The notes under the pieces were generated by a model. The model was not told the DNA's origin and ran no database searches. It saw nothing but the letters and a program-made list of their open reading frames with translations. DNA of 64,000 nt from Agromyces terreus (GTDB lineage: Bacteria > Actinomycetota > Actinomycetes > Actinomycetales > Microbacteriaceae): the NCBI RefSeq assembly GCF_009749465.1, contig NZ_WBIS01000001.1, forward strand, positions 806,001 through 870,000, given 5' to 3'. Shown piece by piece: positions 26,771 to 36,692 of this stretch (position 1 is the first letter of the stretch; the number at the start of each line of letters is the position of its first letter). A program made the position numbers and the translations under genes.

Positions 26771-29700
26771 GTGTACCCGCGCACCCCTGACGAGCACGGC
26801 GTCGCGCCGTCGCCAGACTTCCCCGCAGGCGAGCGCGACGTGCTCGCGTACTGGAACGCCGACGGCACCTTCCAGGCGTCGATCGACCAGCGCGAGGGCT
26901 CGCCCGAGTGGGTCTTCTACGACGGCCCGCCGTTCGCGAACGGCCTGCCCCACTACGGGCATCTCCTCACCGGGTACGCGAAGGACGTGTTCCCGCGCTT
27001 CCAGACCATGCGCGGCAAGCAGGTGCACCGTCGCTTCGGCTGGGACACGCACGGCCTGCCCGCCGAGCTCGAGGCCGAGCGCCAGCTCGGCATCACCGAC
27101 AAGGCGCAGATCGAGGAGATGGGCATCGCCGCCTTCAACGAGGCGGCCCGCTCGTCGGTGCTGCGCTACACGAAGGAGTGGCAGGAGTACGTCACGCGCA
27201 TGGCGCGCTGGGTCGACTTCGACAACGACTACAAGACGCTCGACACGACCTACATGGAGTCGGTCATCTGGGCGTTCAAGCGGCTGCACGAGCAGGGCCT
27301 CGCCTACGAGGGCCACCGGGTGCTGCCGTACTGCTGGCGCGACCAGACGCCGCTGTCGAACCACGAACTGCGCATGGACGACGACGTCTACAAGATGCGG
27401 CAGGACCAGACGGTCACGGTCACGTTCCCGCTGACCGGCGCGAAGGCCGAGTCGCTCGGCCTCACCGCCGTGCGCGCCCTCGCGTGGACGACGACGCCGT
27501 GGACCCTCCCGACGAACTTCGCCCTCGCCGTCGGACCCGACATCGAGTACGCCGTCGTGCCCGCGGGGCCCGACGGCACGCCCGACGCGACGGTGCTGCG
27601 CGAGAAGGCCGACGGCGCGGCATCCGACACCGAGGTGCTGGGGGCCGAGTACCTCATCGCGATCGACCTGCTCGGCGGCTACGCGAAGGATCTCGGCTAC
27701 GCGTCCGCCGAGGACGCCCGTGCCGCCGTGTCCCGCACGGTCCGCGGAGCCGAGCTCGACGGCGTCACCTACGACCGGCTCTTCGACTACTACGCCGACG
27801 TCGAGGCGTACGGCGTGCAGAACGCCTGGCAGATCCTCGTCGCCGACTACGTCACGACCGAAGACGGCACGGGCATCGTGCACCAGGCCCCGGCGTACGG
27901 CGAAGAGGACCAGAGGGTCGGCGAAGCCGCCGGCATCCCCGTGATCCTCTCGCTCGACGAGGGCGGCCGCTTCAAGCCCGAGGTGACGGATGTCGCGGGG
28001 CAGCTCTGGAGCGACGCGAACAAGCCCCTCACGCAGCTGCTGAAGGGCGAGGGCCGGCTGCTGCGCCAGGCGAGCTACGAGCACTCCTACCCGCACTGCT
28101 GGCGCTGCCGCAACCCGCTGATCTACAAGGCCGTGTCGAGCTGGTTCATCCGCGTGCCCGAGTTCCGCGACCGCATGGGCGAGCTCAACCAGGAGATCTC
28201 CTGGGTGCCCGAGAACGTGAAGGACGGCCAGTTCGGCAAGTGGGTCGCGGGCGCCCGCGACTGGTCGGTCAGCCGCAACCGGTACTTCGGCTCGCCGATC
28301 CCGGTGTGGAAGAGCGACGACCCCGAGTACCCCCGCGTCGACGTGTACGGCTCCCTCGAAGAGATCGAGCGCGACTTCGGCCGCCTGCCCGTGAACGGCG
28401 CCGGCGAGCCCGACCTGCACCGCCCGTACATCGACGACCTCACCCGGCCGAACCCCGACGACCCCACCGGCCGTTCGACGATGCGCCGCATCCCCGACGT
28501 GCTCGACGTCTGGTTCGACTCGGGCTCGATGCCGTTCGCCCAGGTGCACTACCCGTTCGAGAACCGGGAGTGGTTCGACACGCACCATCCGGCCGACTTC
28601 ATCGTCGAGTACATCGGGCAGACCCGCGGATGGTTCTACGTCATGCACGTGCTGTCGACCGCGCTCTTCGACCGCCCCGCCTACAAGAACGTCATCAGCC
28701 ACGGCATCGTGCTCGGCAACGACGGCCAGAAGATGTCGAAGTCGCTGCGCAACTACCCCGACGTCTCCGAGGTCTTCGACCGCGACGGCGCCGACGCGAT
28801 GCGCTGGTTCCTGATGGCGAGCCCCGTGCTGCGCGGCGGCAATCTCATCGTCACCGAGGAGGGCATCCGCGAGGGCGTGCGGCAGGTCATGCTGCCCCTG
28901 TGGAGCACGTGGTACTTCTTCTCGCTCTACGCCAACACGGCGCGCGAGGGCGGCTACGAGGCATCCGCCCGCACCGATTCGACCGACGTGCTCGACCGGT
29001 ACCTCTTCGCGAAACTCCGCGACCTCGTCGAGGCCGTCACCGACGACCTCGAGCACCTCGACTCCACGCTCGCGGCCGCGAAGCTGCGCGATTTCGCCGA
29101 CGTGCTCACGAACTGGTACGTGCGCCGGTCGCGCGACCGCTTCTGGGCCGGCGTCGCCGAGGGCGAGACGTCGAGCGAGGCGTTCGACACGCTCTCCACG
29201 GTGCTCGAGACCTTCACCCGGCTCGCGGCGCCGCTGCTGCCGCTCGTGACCGAACAGGTCTGGCGCGGCCTGACGGGCGGGCGCAGCGTGCACCTGACCG
29301 ACTGGCCCGAGGCCGACGCGTTCCCCGCCGACGACGCGCTCGTCGCCGCGATGGACGCGGTACGCGAGATCAGCGGCTCCGTGCTGGCGCTCCGCAAGCA
29401 GGCCGGCCGTCGCGTGCGGCTGCCGCTCGCGTCGCTCACGGTCGTGACGACGGATGCCGCGGCGCTCGCGCCGTTCGAGGGCATCCTGCGCGACGAGCTC
29501 AACGTCAAGGCGGTCGAGCTCGTCGAGCTCGACGGCTCGAGCGCCGAGACGTACGGCGTGACGAAGCGGCTGAGCGTCAACGCGCGCGCCGCTGGCCCTC
29601 GCCTCGGCAAGACCGTGCAGCAGGCGATCCAGGCCGCGCGCGCGGGCGACTGGAGCCTCGACGGCGACACCGTCGTCGCGGGCGACATCGCGCTCGAGCC

Positions 29701-30079
29701 GGGCGAGTACGAGCTCGTGCTCGAAGCCGGGGGAGCGGGTGAGGGCTCGCGCGCGCTCGCGCTGCTCGGCGGCGGCGGGTTCGCGATCCTCGACACCGAG
29801 GTCACGCCCGAGCTCGAGGCCGAGGGCATCGCCCGCGACCTCGTGCGCGCCGTGCAGGAGGCGCGCAAGGGGGCCGGACTCGAGGTGGGCGACCGCATCG
29901 CCCTCACGCTGACCCTCGACGCCGCGTCGCTCGCCGCCGCCGGCACGCACCGCGATCTGATCACGCGCGAGACGCTGGCGGTGTCGCTCGAAGTCGGCGA
30001 GCTCGACGCCGAGACGGCGAAGGCGACCCAGCCGCTCGCGGGCGGCACCCGCGTGCACATCGGATTGGAGCAGGCATGA
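26771..30079 (+). CDS. ileS: Isoleucyl-tRNA synthetase
   Basis: IleRS charges tRNA-Ile and edits mischarged valine. The 1102-aa protein has HYGH (the HIGH motif) at residues 61-64 and [11 protein letters not shown] at about 654. The length and the [11 protein letters not shown] form place it with the eukaryote-like type 2 enzymes, which are often naturally less sensitive to mupirocin; that property is inferred. GTG at 26771 ([10 protein letters not shown]) is the start because GAAGGAG lies 6 nt upstream; the frame is open from a TTG 6 codons earlier. The T-box leader controls it. It overlaps folC by 4 bp. Confidence 0.97.
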   Translation: MYPRTPDEHGVAPSPDFPAGERDVLAYWNADGTFQASIDQREGSPEWVFYDGPPFANGLPHYGHLLTGYAKDVFPRFQTMRGKQVHRRFGWDTHGLPAELEAERQLGITDKAQIEEMGIAAFNEAARSSVLRYTKEWQEYVTRMARWVDFDNDYKTLDTTYMESVIWAFKRLHEQGLAYEGHRVLPYCWRDQTPLSNHELRMDDDVYKMRQDQTVTVTFPLTGAKAESLGLTAVRALAWTTTPWTLPTNFALAVGPDIEYAVVPAGPDGTPDATVLREKADGAASDTEVLGAEYLIAIDLLGGYAKDLGYASAEDARAAVSRTVRGAELDGVTYDRLFDYYADVEAYGVQNAWQILVADYVTTEDGTGIVHQAPAYGEEDQRVGEAAGIPVILSLDEGGRFKPEVTDVAGQLWSDANKPLTQLLKGEGRLLRQASYEHSYPHCWRCRNPLIYKAVSSWFIRVPEFRDRMGELNQEISWVPENVKDGQFGKWVAGARDWSVSRNRYFGSPIPVWKSDDPEYPRVDVYGSLEEIERDFGRLPVNGAGEPDLHRPYIDDLTRPNPDDPTGRSTMRRIPDVLDVWFDSGSMPFAQVHYPFENREWFDTHHPADFIVEYIGQTRGWFYVMHVLSTALFDRPAYKNVISHGIVLGNDGQKMSKSLRNYPDVSEVFDRDGADAMRWFLMASPVLRGGNLIVTEEGIREGVRQVMLPLWSTWYFFSLYANTAREGGYEASARTDSTDVLDRYLFAKLRDLVEAVTDDLEHLDSTLAAAKLRDFADVLTNWYVRRSRDRFWAGVAEGETSSEAFDTLSTVLETFTRLAAPLLPLVTEQVWRGLTGGRSVHLTDWPEADAFPADDALVAAMDAVREISGSVLALRKQAGRRVRLPLASLTVVTTDAAALAPFEGILRDELNVKAVELVELDGSSAETYGVTKRLSVNARAAGPRLGKTVQQAIQAARAGDWSLDGDTVVAGDIALEPGEYELVLEAGGAGEGSRALALLGGGGFAILDTEVTPELEAEGIARDLVRAVQEARKGAGLEVGDRIALTLTLDAASLAAAGTHRDLITRETLAVSLEVGELDAETAKATQPLAGGTRVHIGLEQA

Positions 30080-31461
30080 CCGACGCACCCGACGACTTCG
30101 ACGCCGCCGAGGCAGAGGCCAGGGACGCCGCCGACGAGGTCTACGCGACCCTCGTCGCGCGCGTCGGCGAGGGGTCGCCTCGCCCGCGGCTCGCCCCGAC
30201 GCGCCGCGCGGTCGAACTGCTCGGCGACCCGCACCGGTCCGCTCCCGTCATCCACCTCACCGGAACGAACGGCAAGACCACGACGAGCCGCATGATCGAG
30301 AGCCTGCTCCGGGCATCGGGCCTCCGCACGGGCCTGCTCACGAGCCCGCACCTCGAGCGGTTCACCGAACGCATCCGCATCGACGGCGCCTCGATCTCCG
30401 ACGAGGCCGTCGCGCGCAACTGGACCGAGATCGAGCCCTTCATCGCCATCGTCGACGCCGAGCTCGAGGCGGCGGGCGAGGCGCCGCTGACCTTCTTCGA
30501 GGCGTTCACGGCCCTCGCGTTCGCCTGCTTCGCCGACGCCCCCGTCGACGTCATGGTCCTCGAGGTCGGCATGGGCGGCGAGTGGGACTCGACGAACGTC
30601 GCCGACGGACAGGTCGCCGTGATCACGCCGATCGACCTCGACCACCAGAGCCGGTTGGGCAACGACATCGTCGAGATCGCGCGCACCAAGTCGGGCATCA
30701 TCAAGCCCGCGGCATCCGTCGTCTCGGCGCGGCAGCACGACGAGGTCATGCAGGTGCTCGAGAACGCCGCCGACCTGACCGAGTCGACCCTCGCCGTCGA
30801 GGACGACGCCTTCGCGGTGCTGAGCACGAAGCTCGCCGTCGGCGGGCAGCTCGTCTCGATCCGCGGCCTCGCCGGCGAGTACCACGACCTCGCGCTGCCG
30901 CTGTTCGGGCGCCACCAGGCGCAGAACGCGGCCGTCGCGGTCGCCGCGGTCGAGGCCTTCATCGGGGCGGGCAGCGTGCGGCTGGCCGACGAGGTCGTCG
31001 AGCTCGGCCTCGGCAGCGTGACCTCGCCGGGCCGCCTGCAGATCATCGGATCGGATCCGACCGTGCTCGTCGACGCGGCGCACAATCCGCACGGCGCGCG
31101 CTCGCTGGTCGCCGCGCTCCGAGAGTCCTTCGACTTCGACGAGGTCGCGATCGTGCTCGGCGTGCTCGGCGACAAGGACGCCGCCGGCATCGTCGACGCC
31201 CTGCTCGACCTCGACGCGCGCTTCGTCGTGACCGTCCCCGACTCGGAGCGGGCGACGGATGCCGCCGAGCTCTCGGAGCTCGTCGCCGCGAAGGTCGGTG
31301 CCGATCGCGTGACGGTCTCCGCCGACCTCGCCGCCGCCCTCGACGAGGCGCGCACGTGGGCCGGTGCGGGGGAGAAGCGCGCCGTGATCGTCACCGGTTC
31401 GGTGCTGCTCGCGGGCGAGGCCATGCGCATCGCCGCCGACCGCGGATGGGGAACCCGGTGA
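30076..31461 (+). CDS. folC: Folylpolyglutamate synthase / dihydrofolate synthase
   Basis: FolC joins glutamate to dihydropteroate and adds further glutamates to folates, retaining them in the cell. The 461-aa product is a Mur-ligase-like protein with the P-loop [10 protein letters not shown], the family segment [11 protein letters not shown], and [12 protein letters not shown]. The C-terminal domain carries DAAHNPHGA. Its ATG overlaps the ileS stop as ATGA, and the DUF4233 GTG overlaps its own stop. Its expression therefore probably follows the ileS T-box in part. Confidence 0.96.
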   Translation: MTDAPDDFDAAEAEARDAADEVYATLVARVGEGSPRPRLAPTRRAVELLGDPHRSAPVIHLTGTNGKTTTSRMIESLLRASGLRTGLLTSPHLERFTERIRIDGASISDEAVARNWTEIEPFIAIVDAELEAAGEAPLTFFEAFTALAFACFADAPVDVMVLEVGMGGEWDSTNVADGQVAVITPIDLDHQSRLGNDIVEIARTKSGIIKPAASVVSARQHDEVMQVLENAADLTESTLAVEDDAFAVLSTKLAVGGQLVSIRGLAGEYHDLALPLFGRHQAQNAAVAVAAVEAFIGAGSVRLADEVVELGLGSVTSPGRLQIIGSDPTVLVDAAHNPHGARSLVAALRESFDFDEVAIVLGVLGDKDAAGIVDALLDLDARFVVTVPDSERATDAAELSELVAAKVGADRVTVSADLAAALDEARTWAGAGEKRAVIVTGSVLLAGEAMRIAADRGWGTR

Positions 31462-31895
31462 GCGACGCCGACCAGACCGCGCCCGTCGACGCCCGCGCCG
31501 ACCTCGGCGCCCCGCCCAGATCGGTCCGAGCGAGCCTCGCGTCGATCCTCCTCGGCTTCGAGCTCATCGTGGTCTTCCTCGGTGCGCTCATGATCTGGGG
31601 CCTCACCCCCGAAGACGGCGGAGCGTTCGGGCTGCCGCGCTGGGCCGCGCTCGTCGCCGGAGGCGTGGTGATCGTGCTCATGATCGCGACCATCGGCCTG
31701 CTCCGCTTCCGCTGGGCGTACGCGCTCGGTTGGGCGGTGCAGGCGCTGATCCTCGCGGCGGGCTTCATCAACCCCGCGATGTTCTTCATCGGCGCGCTCT
31801 TCGGCGGCATCTGGACCTACTGCATGATCGTCGGCGCACGTATCGACCGAGAGAAGGCGGCGGCCCTCGCCGCCCACCGAAAGGAACAGGAATGA
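31458..31895 (+). CDS. DUF4233 family membrane protein
   Basis: The 145-aa protein has a short hydrophilic N-terminus and four hydrophobic segments, beginning with the helix ILLGFELIVVFLGALMIWGL. It matches the DUF4233 family, commonly found between folC and ndk in actinobacteria; the function is unknown. The C-terminus (GARIDREKAAALAAHRKEQE) is charged and probably cytoplasmic. The GTG at 31458 overlaps the folC stop, and the ndk ATG overlaps its stop. Confidence 0.82.
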   Translation: MSDADQTAPVDARADLGAPPRSVRASLASILLGFELIVVFLGALMIWGLTPEDGGAFGLPRWAALVAGGVVIVLMIATIGLLRFRWAYALGWAVQALILAAGFINPAMFFIGALFGGIWTYCMIVGARIDREKAAALAAHRKEQE

Positions 31896-32314
31896 CCACC
31901 GCAATCGAAGAGACCCTCGTCCTCGTCAAGCCCGACGGCGTCGCCCGCAACCTGACCGGCGAGATCCTCCGCCGGATCGAGGCCAAGGGCTACTCGCTCG
32001 TCGACATCCGCCTGGTGCAGCCCGACCGCGACCTGCTCGCGGCGCACTATGCCGAGCACGAGGGCAAGCCGTTCTACGAGCCGCTCGTCGAGTTCATGGA
32101 GTCGGGCCCGGTCGTCGCGATCCGCGTCGCCGGCAACCGCGTGATCGAGGGCTTCCGCTCGCTCGCCGGCACCACCGACCCCACGACGGCGGCACCGGGC
32201 ACGATCCGCGGCGACTTCGGCCGCGACTGGGGCCTCAAGGTGCAGCAGAACCTCGTGCACGGCTCCGACTCCGTCGAGTCCGCCGACCGCGAGCTGGCGC
32301 TCTGGTTCGCCTGA
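31892..32314 (+). CDS. ndk: Nucleoside diphosphate kinase
   Basis: Ndk equilibrates nucleoside triphosphates through a phosphohistidine intermediate. The 140-aa protein has the family's usual length. It carries TLVLVKPDGVARN near the N-terminus and the active-site His123 in QNLVHGSDSVESA. The ATG overlaps the DUF4233 stop. It is the last gene of the ileS-folC-DUF4233-ndk operon, and a strong hairpin follows 20 bp downstream. Confidence 0.98.
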   Translation: MTTAIEETLVLVKPDGVARNLTGEILRRIEAKGYSLVDIRLVQPDRDLLAAHYAEHEGKPFYEPLVEFMESGPVVAIRVAGNRVIEGFRSLAGTTDPTTAAPGTIRGDFGRDWGLKVQQNLVHGSDSVESADRELALWFA

Positions 32315-32333
32315 CGAACACCCCTCAGACGCA

Positions 32334-32372
32334 GGATGCCCCGTCGACGCCGAGCGCGTCGACGGGGCATCC
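32334..32372. terminator. Hairpin terminator between ndk and the VKOR gene
   Basis: A 17-bp perfect stem (32334-32350 with 32356-32372) closes a CGAGC loop between the convergent ndk and VKOR genes. The stem begins GGATGCCCCG, the same word as in the 14173 hairpin. There is no U-run, but the stability and position between convergent genes support termination of both. Confidence 0.75.
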
Positions 32373-32383
32373 GCCGTTCGGGG

Positions 32384-33010
32384 TCAGCGCCAGAGGTTCT
32401 GCAGGTCGATCATGATGCGGGGGATCGCGTTCATCTGCGCCTGCGCGAGCAGGATGACGACGGCGTAGCAGACGACCGTGATGACCGGGATCCACCCGTA
32501 CCACGCGTCGGCGAGGCGGCGGACACGTGCCGATGCGGGAATATGCCCCGACCGGAGGTTGTGCAGCGTGACGATCCAGAACACGGGGATCGTGACGGCC
32601 CACGTGAGCATGCACCACGGGCAGAGCACGTCGAGCACGTAGATGCTCTGGTAGATCAGCCAGCCGACGAAGACCACGGCGCCCGCGACGCCGACGTTGA
32701 ATCCGATCCAGAACCAGCGCGAGAACGTGGCCCCGGCGAGGAGCCCCACGCCGATCGTGATCACGACGGGCCACGCCATCAGGCCGATGAACGGGTTCGG
32801 GAATCCGAAGGCCGCACCCTGCCAGGACGCGAGGTTCGTGCTGCACCCGATGAGCACGCCGACGTTGCAGTTCGGGACGTGGCTCGGATCCTGGAGCGTG
32901 AGCACCTTCTCGAGCGAGAGTTCGAAGGCCGCGAGCAGGCCGAAGGCTCCGAGAACGAGGAGCCAGACGGCGAGCGCGACGGGTTTCGGGCGTGCTGGGG
33001 CATCCGACAT
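32384..33010 (-). CDS. Vitamin K epoxide reductase (VKOR) family membrane protein
   Basis: VKOR homologs in actinobacteria reoxidise the periplasmic thiol oxidase DsbA through quinone, replacing DsbB. The 208-aa protein has about five membrane helices. The conserved cysteines are visible: Cys48 and Cys56 in the first loop (NCNVGVLIGCSTN) and the redox pair C130-P-W-C133. No DsbA-like domain is fused or adjacent, so the partner must be elsewhere. The ATG at 33010 (MSDAPARPKPVAL) has a CAGAAT box 6 nt upstream, suggesting a leaderless mRNA. Confidence 0.92.
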   Translation of the reverse strand: MSDAPARPKPVALAVWLLVLGAFGLLAAFELSLEKVLTLQDPSHVPNCNVGVLIGCSTNLASWQGAAFGFPNPFIGLMAWPVVITIGVGLLAGATFSRWFWIGFNVGVAGAVVFVGWLIYQSIYVLDVLCPWCMLTWAVTIPVFWIVTLHNLRSGHIPASARVRRLADAWYGWIPVITVVCYAVVILLAQAQMNAIPRIMIDLQNLWR

Positions 33011-33016
33011 GTCTCG

Positions 33017-33022
33017 ATTCTG
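33017..33022 (-). promoter_or_regulatory. -10 box for leaderless VKOR transcript
   Basis: On the minus strand CAGAAT ends 6 nt before the VKOR ATG at 33010. There is no good Shine-Dalgarno sequence, so transcription probably starts at the ATG. Confidence 0.45.
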
Positions 33023-33057
33023 GCATGCGCAATCGGACGGTTCCGCGCCGGTCGTGC

Positions 33058-33063
33058 GATAAT
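33058..33063 (+). promoter_or_regulatory. -10 box of the rne leader
   Basis: GATAAT is five of six to consensus and lies about 225 nt before the RNase E start. A long leader is usual for rne genes, which often control their own mRNA. No clear -35 was seen. The rest of the gap 33011-33287 shows no gene I can support. Confidence 0.4.
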
Positions 33064-33287
33064 CGAGGAAGTCGACCGGGCCGCGCCCGGATACGACGCC
33101 AACGAAGGCTTCACGGATGCACCGCATCCGCATGGGCGGTGAGCACACCGCAAGACGTGGCGACAAGGCAAACCGGCCGGTCGCAGTAGGTGAGAATTGG
33201 CGGTTCCCGCGTACCACGCAGGAACCGCTCGAGAGAGTACGGAGCGGGTGGCGCGGCCACCCCGACCGGCGTAGGAGTGCACCAGAG

Positions 33288-36125
33288 ATGGTGGAAGGCA
33301 ACGAGAACCAGAGCAACCGACCCGATTCCAAAGGCGCGCCCAAGCGGCGCGGCGGCCTCTTCGGCGGCCGTCGCGGTCGAGGGCGAGGCGCCCAGCAGAC
33401 GCCGCCCGAGCAGCCCGGGGCGGTCGACGTCACGCCGGCCGAACCCGCCGCAGAGCCGCTGACCGAGCACACGGCGCCCGAGCGCGGCGACGAGTCGCGA
33501 GGCGAGCAGACCGCGGCGGATGCCACGGCCGAGGCCCCCTCGACGGCGGTCGCATCGTCCGAGGCCGGCGCGACCGAGGGCGACTCGACCGAGGCCGACG
33601 GCGCCGACGCGCGCGGCGACGACCGGCACGGTCGGCACGTCGCGGCCGCGACCCCCGAGGCCTCGGCCGAAGATGCTCCCGTCTCGCCGATCCCGGCGAA
33701 CCTCACGACCACGTCGCTGATCTTCCACGCGCCGCCGGTGCTCGCCGTGCCCGACGAGCCCGACCGCCCCGAGCGGGGCGGACGCGGCGACCGTTCGGAG
33801 CGCGACGGCGACGACCGCGGACGCGGCGACGAGGAGCCCTCGAGCGTGCGCAGGCGCACCCGTCGCCGCAGCGGCGAGGAGCCCCGCTCGGGCGGCGACC
33901 AGCCGGCGAACACGGTCGTCAAGGTGCGCACGCCCCGCGAACCCGAGCTCATCACCGAGCCGCAGCGGGTCAAGGGATCCACGCGCCTCGAGGCCAAGAA
34001 GCAACGCCGGCGCGACGGCCGTGACGCAGGCCGACGCCGCACCGTCATCACCGAGTCCGAGTTCCTCGCGCGGCGCGAGTCCGTCGACCGCTCGATGATC
34101 GTCCGAGAGAAGGGCGGCCGCATCCAGATCGGCGTGCTCGAAGACGGCGTGCTCGTCGAGCACTACGTAGCTCGCAACCAGGATGCGTCGCTCATCGGCA
34201 ACGTCTACCTCGGCCGCGTCCAGAACGTGCTGCCGAGCATGGAGGCCGCCTTCGTCGACATCGGCCGCGGCCGCAACGCCGTGCTGTACTCCGGTGAGGT
34301 CGACTGGGATGCCGCCGCCGAGAACGGCGAGAAGAACCAGCCGCGGCGCATCGAGCTCGCCCTGAAGCCCGGCGACCGCGTGCTCGTTCAGGTCACGAAG
34401 GACCCCGTCGGCCACAAGGGCGCCCGCCTGACCAGCCAGGTCTCGCTGCCCGGCCGCTACCTCGTCTACGTGCCGAACGGCTCGATGAACGGCATCAGCC
34501 GCAAGCTCCCCGACACCGAGCGGGCGCGCCTGAAGAAGATCCTCAAAGAGGTGCTGCCCGAGAACCAGGGCGTCATCGTGCGCACCGCGGCCGAGGGTGC
34601 GACCGAAGAGCAGCTGACGCTAGACGTCAACCGCCTCATCGCGCAGTGGGCCGACATCTCGACCCAGCTCGAGAAGGTCCAGGCCCCGGCGCTGCTCCAC
34701 TCCGAGCCCGATCTGCTCATCAAGATCGTCCGCGACGTCTTCAACGAGGACTTCCAGAAGATGATCATCGAGGGCGACGAGGCGCGCGGCACGATCGAGC
34801 GGTACCTCCGCGCGGTCGCCCCCGACCTGCTCGAGCGCATCGAGGCCTACACCGGCGACCGCGACTCCTTCGACGAGTTCCGCATCAGCGAGCAGATCGA
34901 GAAGGCGCTCGACCGCAAGGTGTTTCTGCCCTCCGGCGGGTCGCTCGTCATCGACCGCACCGAGGCGATGACCGTGGTCGACGTCAACACGGGCAAGTTC
35001 GTCGGGTCCGGCGGCAACCTCGAAGAGACCGTCACGAAGAACAACCTCGAGGCGGCCGAAGAGATCGTGCGGCAGCTGCGCCTGCGCGACATCGGCGGCA
35101 TCATCGTCGTCGACTTCATCGACATGGTGCTCGAGTCCAACCGCGACCTCGTGCTGCGCCGGCTCATCGAGTGCCTCTCGCGCGATCGCACGAAGCACCA
35201 GGTCGCAGAGGTGACCTCGCTCGGCCTCGTGCAGATGACGCGCAAGAAGCTCGGCCTCGGGCTCCTCGAGACCTTCAGCGAGCCGTGCGAGGTCTGCGCG
35301 GGCCGCGGCATCATCGTGCACCACGAGCCCGTGCTGAAGCACCGCGCGCCGCAGCAGCCCGAGCGCCGCCGCAACAGCCGAGGCGGCAACTCGTCGGGGC
35401 AGAGCACCCAGCAGCAGCACACGGCCGCCGATCCCAAGGCGCACACCGGAACGCACGCGATCACCGAAGACGTGAAGCACGCGCTCGCGCAGATCGCGGC
35501 CTCGACCATCCCGCACAACGAGCACCACGACGCCTCGGTTCCCGAGGTCGCCGCGGCCGCCGACGAGACCGCCGCCGAGACGGCGCAGAAGCCCGTCGAG
35601 GAGGGGGCGGCCCGTTCCGGCCGTCGTCGCGGGCGCGGACGCCGCGCATCGCGCGAGCAGTCCACGGTGCCCGTCGCCGAGGCCGAGTCCGTCGAAGCGC
35701 CCGACCGCGCCGATGAGGGCGAGGAAGGGGCGGATGCCTCCGCTGCCGACGCCCCCTCGACCCGTGACGACGCGGCGGGCAGTGCGACCGACGCGGCCGC
35801 ACTCGGTGCGGCCGCCCCCTCGAAGCCCGCTGAGTCGGCCGACGCCGACGCCGACGCCGACGCGTCGAGTCAGTCGCGGCCCGAGGTCGCCGCGATCCTC
35901 GACCTCCCGATCGCGGCGGCGCCGCGCACGCGTGCCGAGAACCCCGCCACGGCGGAACTGCTCGATTCGGTCCTCGACGCGCTCCCGGCGCCGAAGAAGG
36001 CCGGCGAGGGGCGTTCGCGCAGCCGCCGGGTGTCGACCGCGGCGCTCTCGCCCGCGGGCGGTGCACCCGTCATCACGCGCGGTGCACAGGACGACGCGGT
36101 CGACCACGAGGCATCCGCCGACTGA
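33288..36125 (+). CDS. rne: Ribonuclease E/G
   Basis: RNase E/G is the endonuclease that starts mRNA decay and matures rRNA and tRNA. The 945-aa protein has an N-terminal disordered, charged part, an S1 RNA-binding domain at about 300-395 (IGNVYLGRVQNVLPSMEAAF), and a catalytic core. The metal-binding aspartates are Asp565 in VVDVNTG and Asp609 in VVDFIDM. The Zn-link is Cys667-x-x-Cys670. The C-terminus is a long Ala/Glu-rich low-complexity tail. ATG 33288 (MVEGNENQSN) follows GGAG; the frame is open to 33117, but that part has no family features. It precedes rplU as in other actinobacteria. Confidence 0.94.
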   Translation: MVEGNENQSNRPDSKGAPKRRGGLFGGRRGRGRGAQQTPPEQPGAVDVTPAEPAAEPLTEHTAPERGDESRGEQTAADATAEAPSTAVASSEAGATEGDSTEADGADARGDDRHGRHVAAATPEASAEDAPVSPIPANLTTTSLIFHAPPVLAVPDEPDRPERGGRGDRSERDGDDRGRGDEEPSSVRRRTRRRSGEEPRSGGDQPANTVVKVRTPREPELITEPQRVKGSTRLEAKKQRRRDGRDAGRRRTVITESEFLARRESVDRSMIVREKGGRIQIGVLEDGVLVEHYVARNQDASLIGNVYLGRVQNVLPSMEAAFVDIGRGRNAVLYSGEVDWDAAAENGEKNQPRRIELALKPGDRVLVQVTKDPVGHKGARLTSQVSLPGRYLVYVPNGSMNGISRKLPDTERARLKKILKEVLPENQGVIVRTAAEGATEEQLTLDVNRLIAQWADISTQLEKVQAPALLHSEPDLLIKIVRDVFNEDFQKMIIEGDEARGTIERYLRAVAPDLLERIEAYTGDRDSFDEFRISEQIEKALDRKVFLPSGGSLVIDRTEAMTVVDVNTGKFVGSGGNLEETVTKNNLEAAEEIVRQLRLRDIGGIIVVDFIDMVLESNRDLVLRRLIECLSRDRTKHQVAEVTSLGLVQMTRKKLGLGLLETFSEPCEVCAGRGIIVHHEPVLKHRAPQQPERRRNSRGGNSSGQSTQQQHTAADPKAHTGTHAITEDVKHALAQIAASTIPHNEHHDASVPEVAAAADETAAETAQKPVEEGAARSGRRRGRGRRASREQSTVPVAEAESVEAPDRADEGEEGADASAADAPSTRDDAAGSATDAAALGAAAPSKPAESADADADADASSQSRPEVAAILDLPIAAAPRTRAENPATAELLDSVLDALPAPKKAGEGRSRSRRVSTAALSPAGGAPVITRGAQDDAVDHEASAD

Positions 36126-36135
36126 ACCGCGGTGC

Positions 36136-36168
36136 AGGGTCTCGCCGGACTCAGTCCGGCGAGACCCT
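36136..36168. terminator. Bidirectional terminator at the rne / DUF4031 junction
   Basis: A 15-bp perfect stem (36136-36150 with 36154-36168) closes a 3-nt TCA loop. That loop is the stop codon (TGA on the minus strand) of the convergent DUF4031 gene. The right arm therefore encodes the last five codons of that gene. No U-run follows. Confidence 0.75.
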
Positions 36169-36441
36169 CCTGCGTTCGCGCCGCTCCCGAGGCGTGACGC
36201 GCAGGCCGCTGGCGGCGAGACGGCCCACGAGCTCGCGCGGCGAGACCGGCACCGCGCCCGCGGAGACCAGGTCGTCGTAGCGCTCGACCGGAACGTCGTA
36301 GTGGTCGAGATCGAACGCCCGGCGGGGCAATCCCGCTCGGTCGGCGAACTCGCGGAGTTCGGAGATCGACGCGTCGCTCACCAGGTGCGCCCACACGGTG
36401 CCGTGCTTCGGCCAGAGCGGCGTGTCGATGAGCACGGTCAT
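36151..36441 (-). CDS. DUF4031 domain protein
   Basis: This 96-aa protein begins MTVLIDTPLWPKHGTVWAHL and belongs to the DUF4031 family, often found in actinobacteria with no assigned function. The His residues in the HGTVWAHLVSD and DLDHYDVP stretches look like a compact conserved site. Two Met codons stand at the start; the second (36441) is chosen because a TAGGAT box lies exactly 6 nt upstream, matching the leaderless pattern of this genome. The C-terminal tail is Arg-rich. Its stop lies in the loop of the terminator hairpin. Confidence 0.78.
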   Translation of the reverse strand: MTVLIDTPLWPKHGTVWAHLVSDASISELREFADRAGLPRRAFDLDHYDVPVERYDDLVSAGAVPVSPRELVGRLAASGLRVTPRERRERRRVSPD

Positions 36442-36447
36442 CATGCG

Positions 36448-36453
36448 ATCCTA
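36448..36453 (-). promoter_or_regulatory. -10 box for leaderless DUF4031 gene
   Basis: TAGGAT on the minus strand ends 6 nt before the Met at 36441, which decides between the two adjacent ATG codons as the start. Confidence 0.45.
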
Positions 36454-36488
36454 CGACGCGCGTTCCGCGACGCGCCGACGGCCTGCGT

Positions 36489-36517
36489 TTGACCCACTCA
36501 GGTGGATCCGGTAAACT
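36489..36517 (+). promoter_or_regulatory. Strong SigA-type promoter for rplU-rpmA
   Basis: TTGACC (36489-36494) and TAAACT (36512-36517) are separated by 17 bp, close to the housekeeping consensus. Transcription would begin near 36524, leaving a leader of about 170 nt before rplU. The leader probably carries regulation by ribosomal proteins, but I could not define a known L21 leader structure. Confidence 0.8.
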
Positions 36518-36692
36518 CGACCGTTGGTGCCGCCGCTTATCCCGGTGTGCCCACTGCAGGCTCCTCCCGCGGAGATCGGCCTGCACCATCGTTTTCTGGC
36601 AGTGACGACCCTCCTTCCCGCTGGGGTCCCGCGCAGTGACACCCCATCAGACAGTCGGAACCCCCGTGGTTCCCCAGAGATAGGTACGAGTA

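Noticed and set aside
25802..30088. 1428-codon minus-strand frame over tetR and ileS
   Set aside because: It is the antisense shadow of ileS. The composition (Arg/Val/His/Glu-rich) is typical of antisense frames and there is no recognisable domain.
33117..33287. 57-codon upstream extension of RNase E
   Set aside because: The frame is open, but there is no family sequence and the Shine-Dalgarno before 33288 fits better. Not excluded completely.
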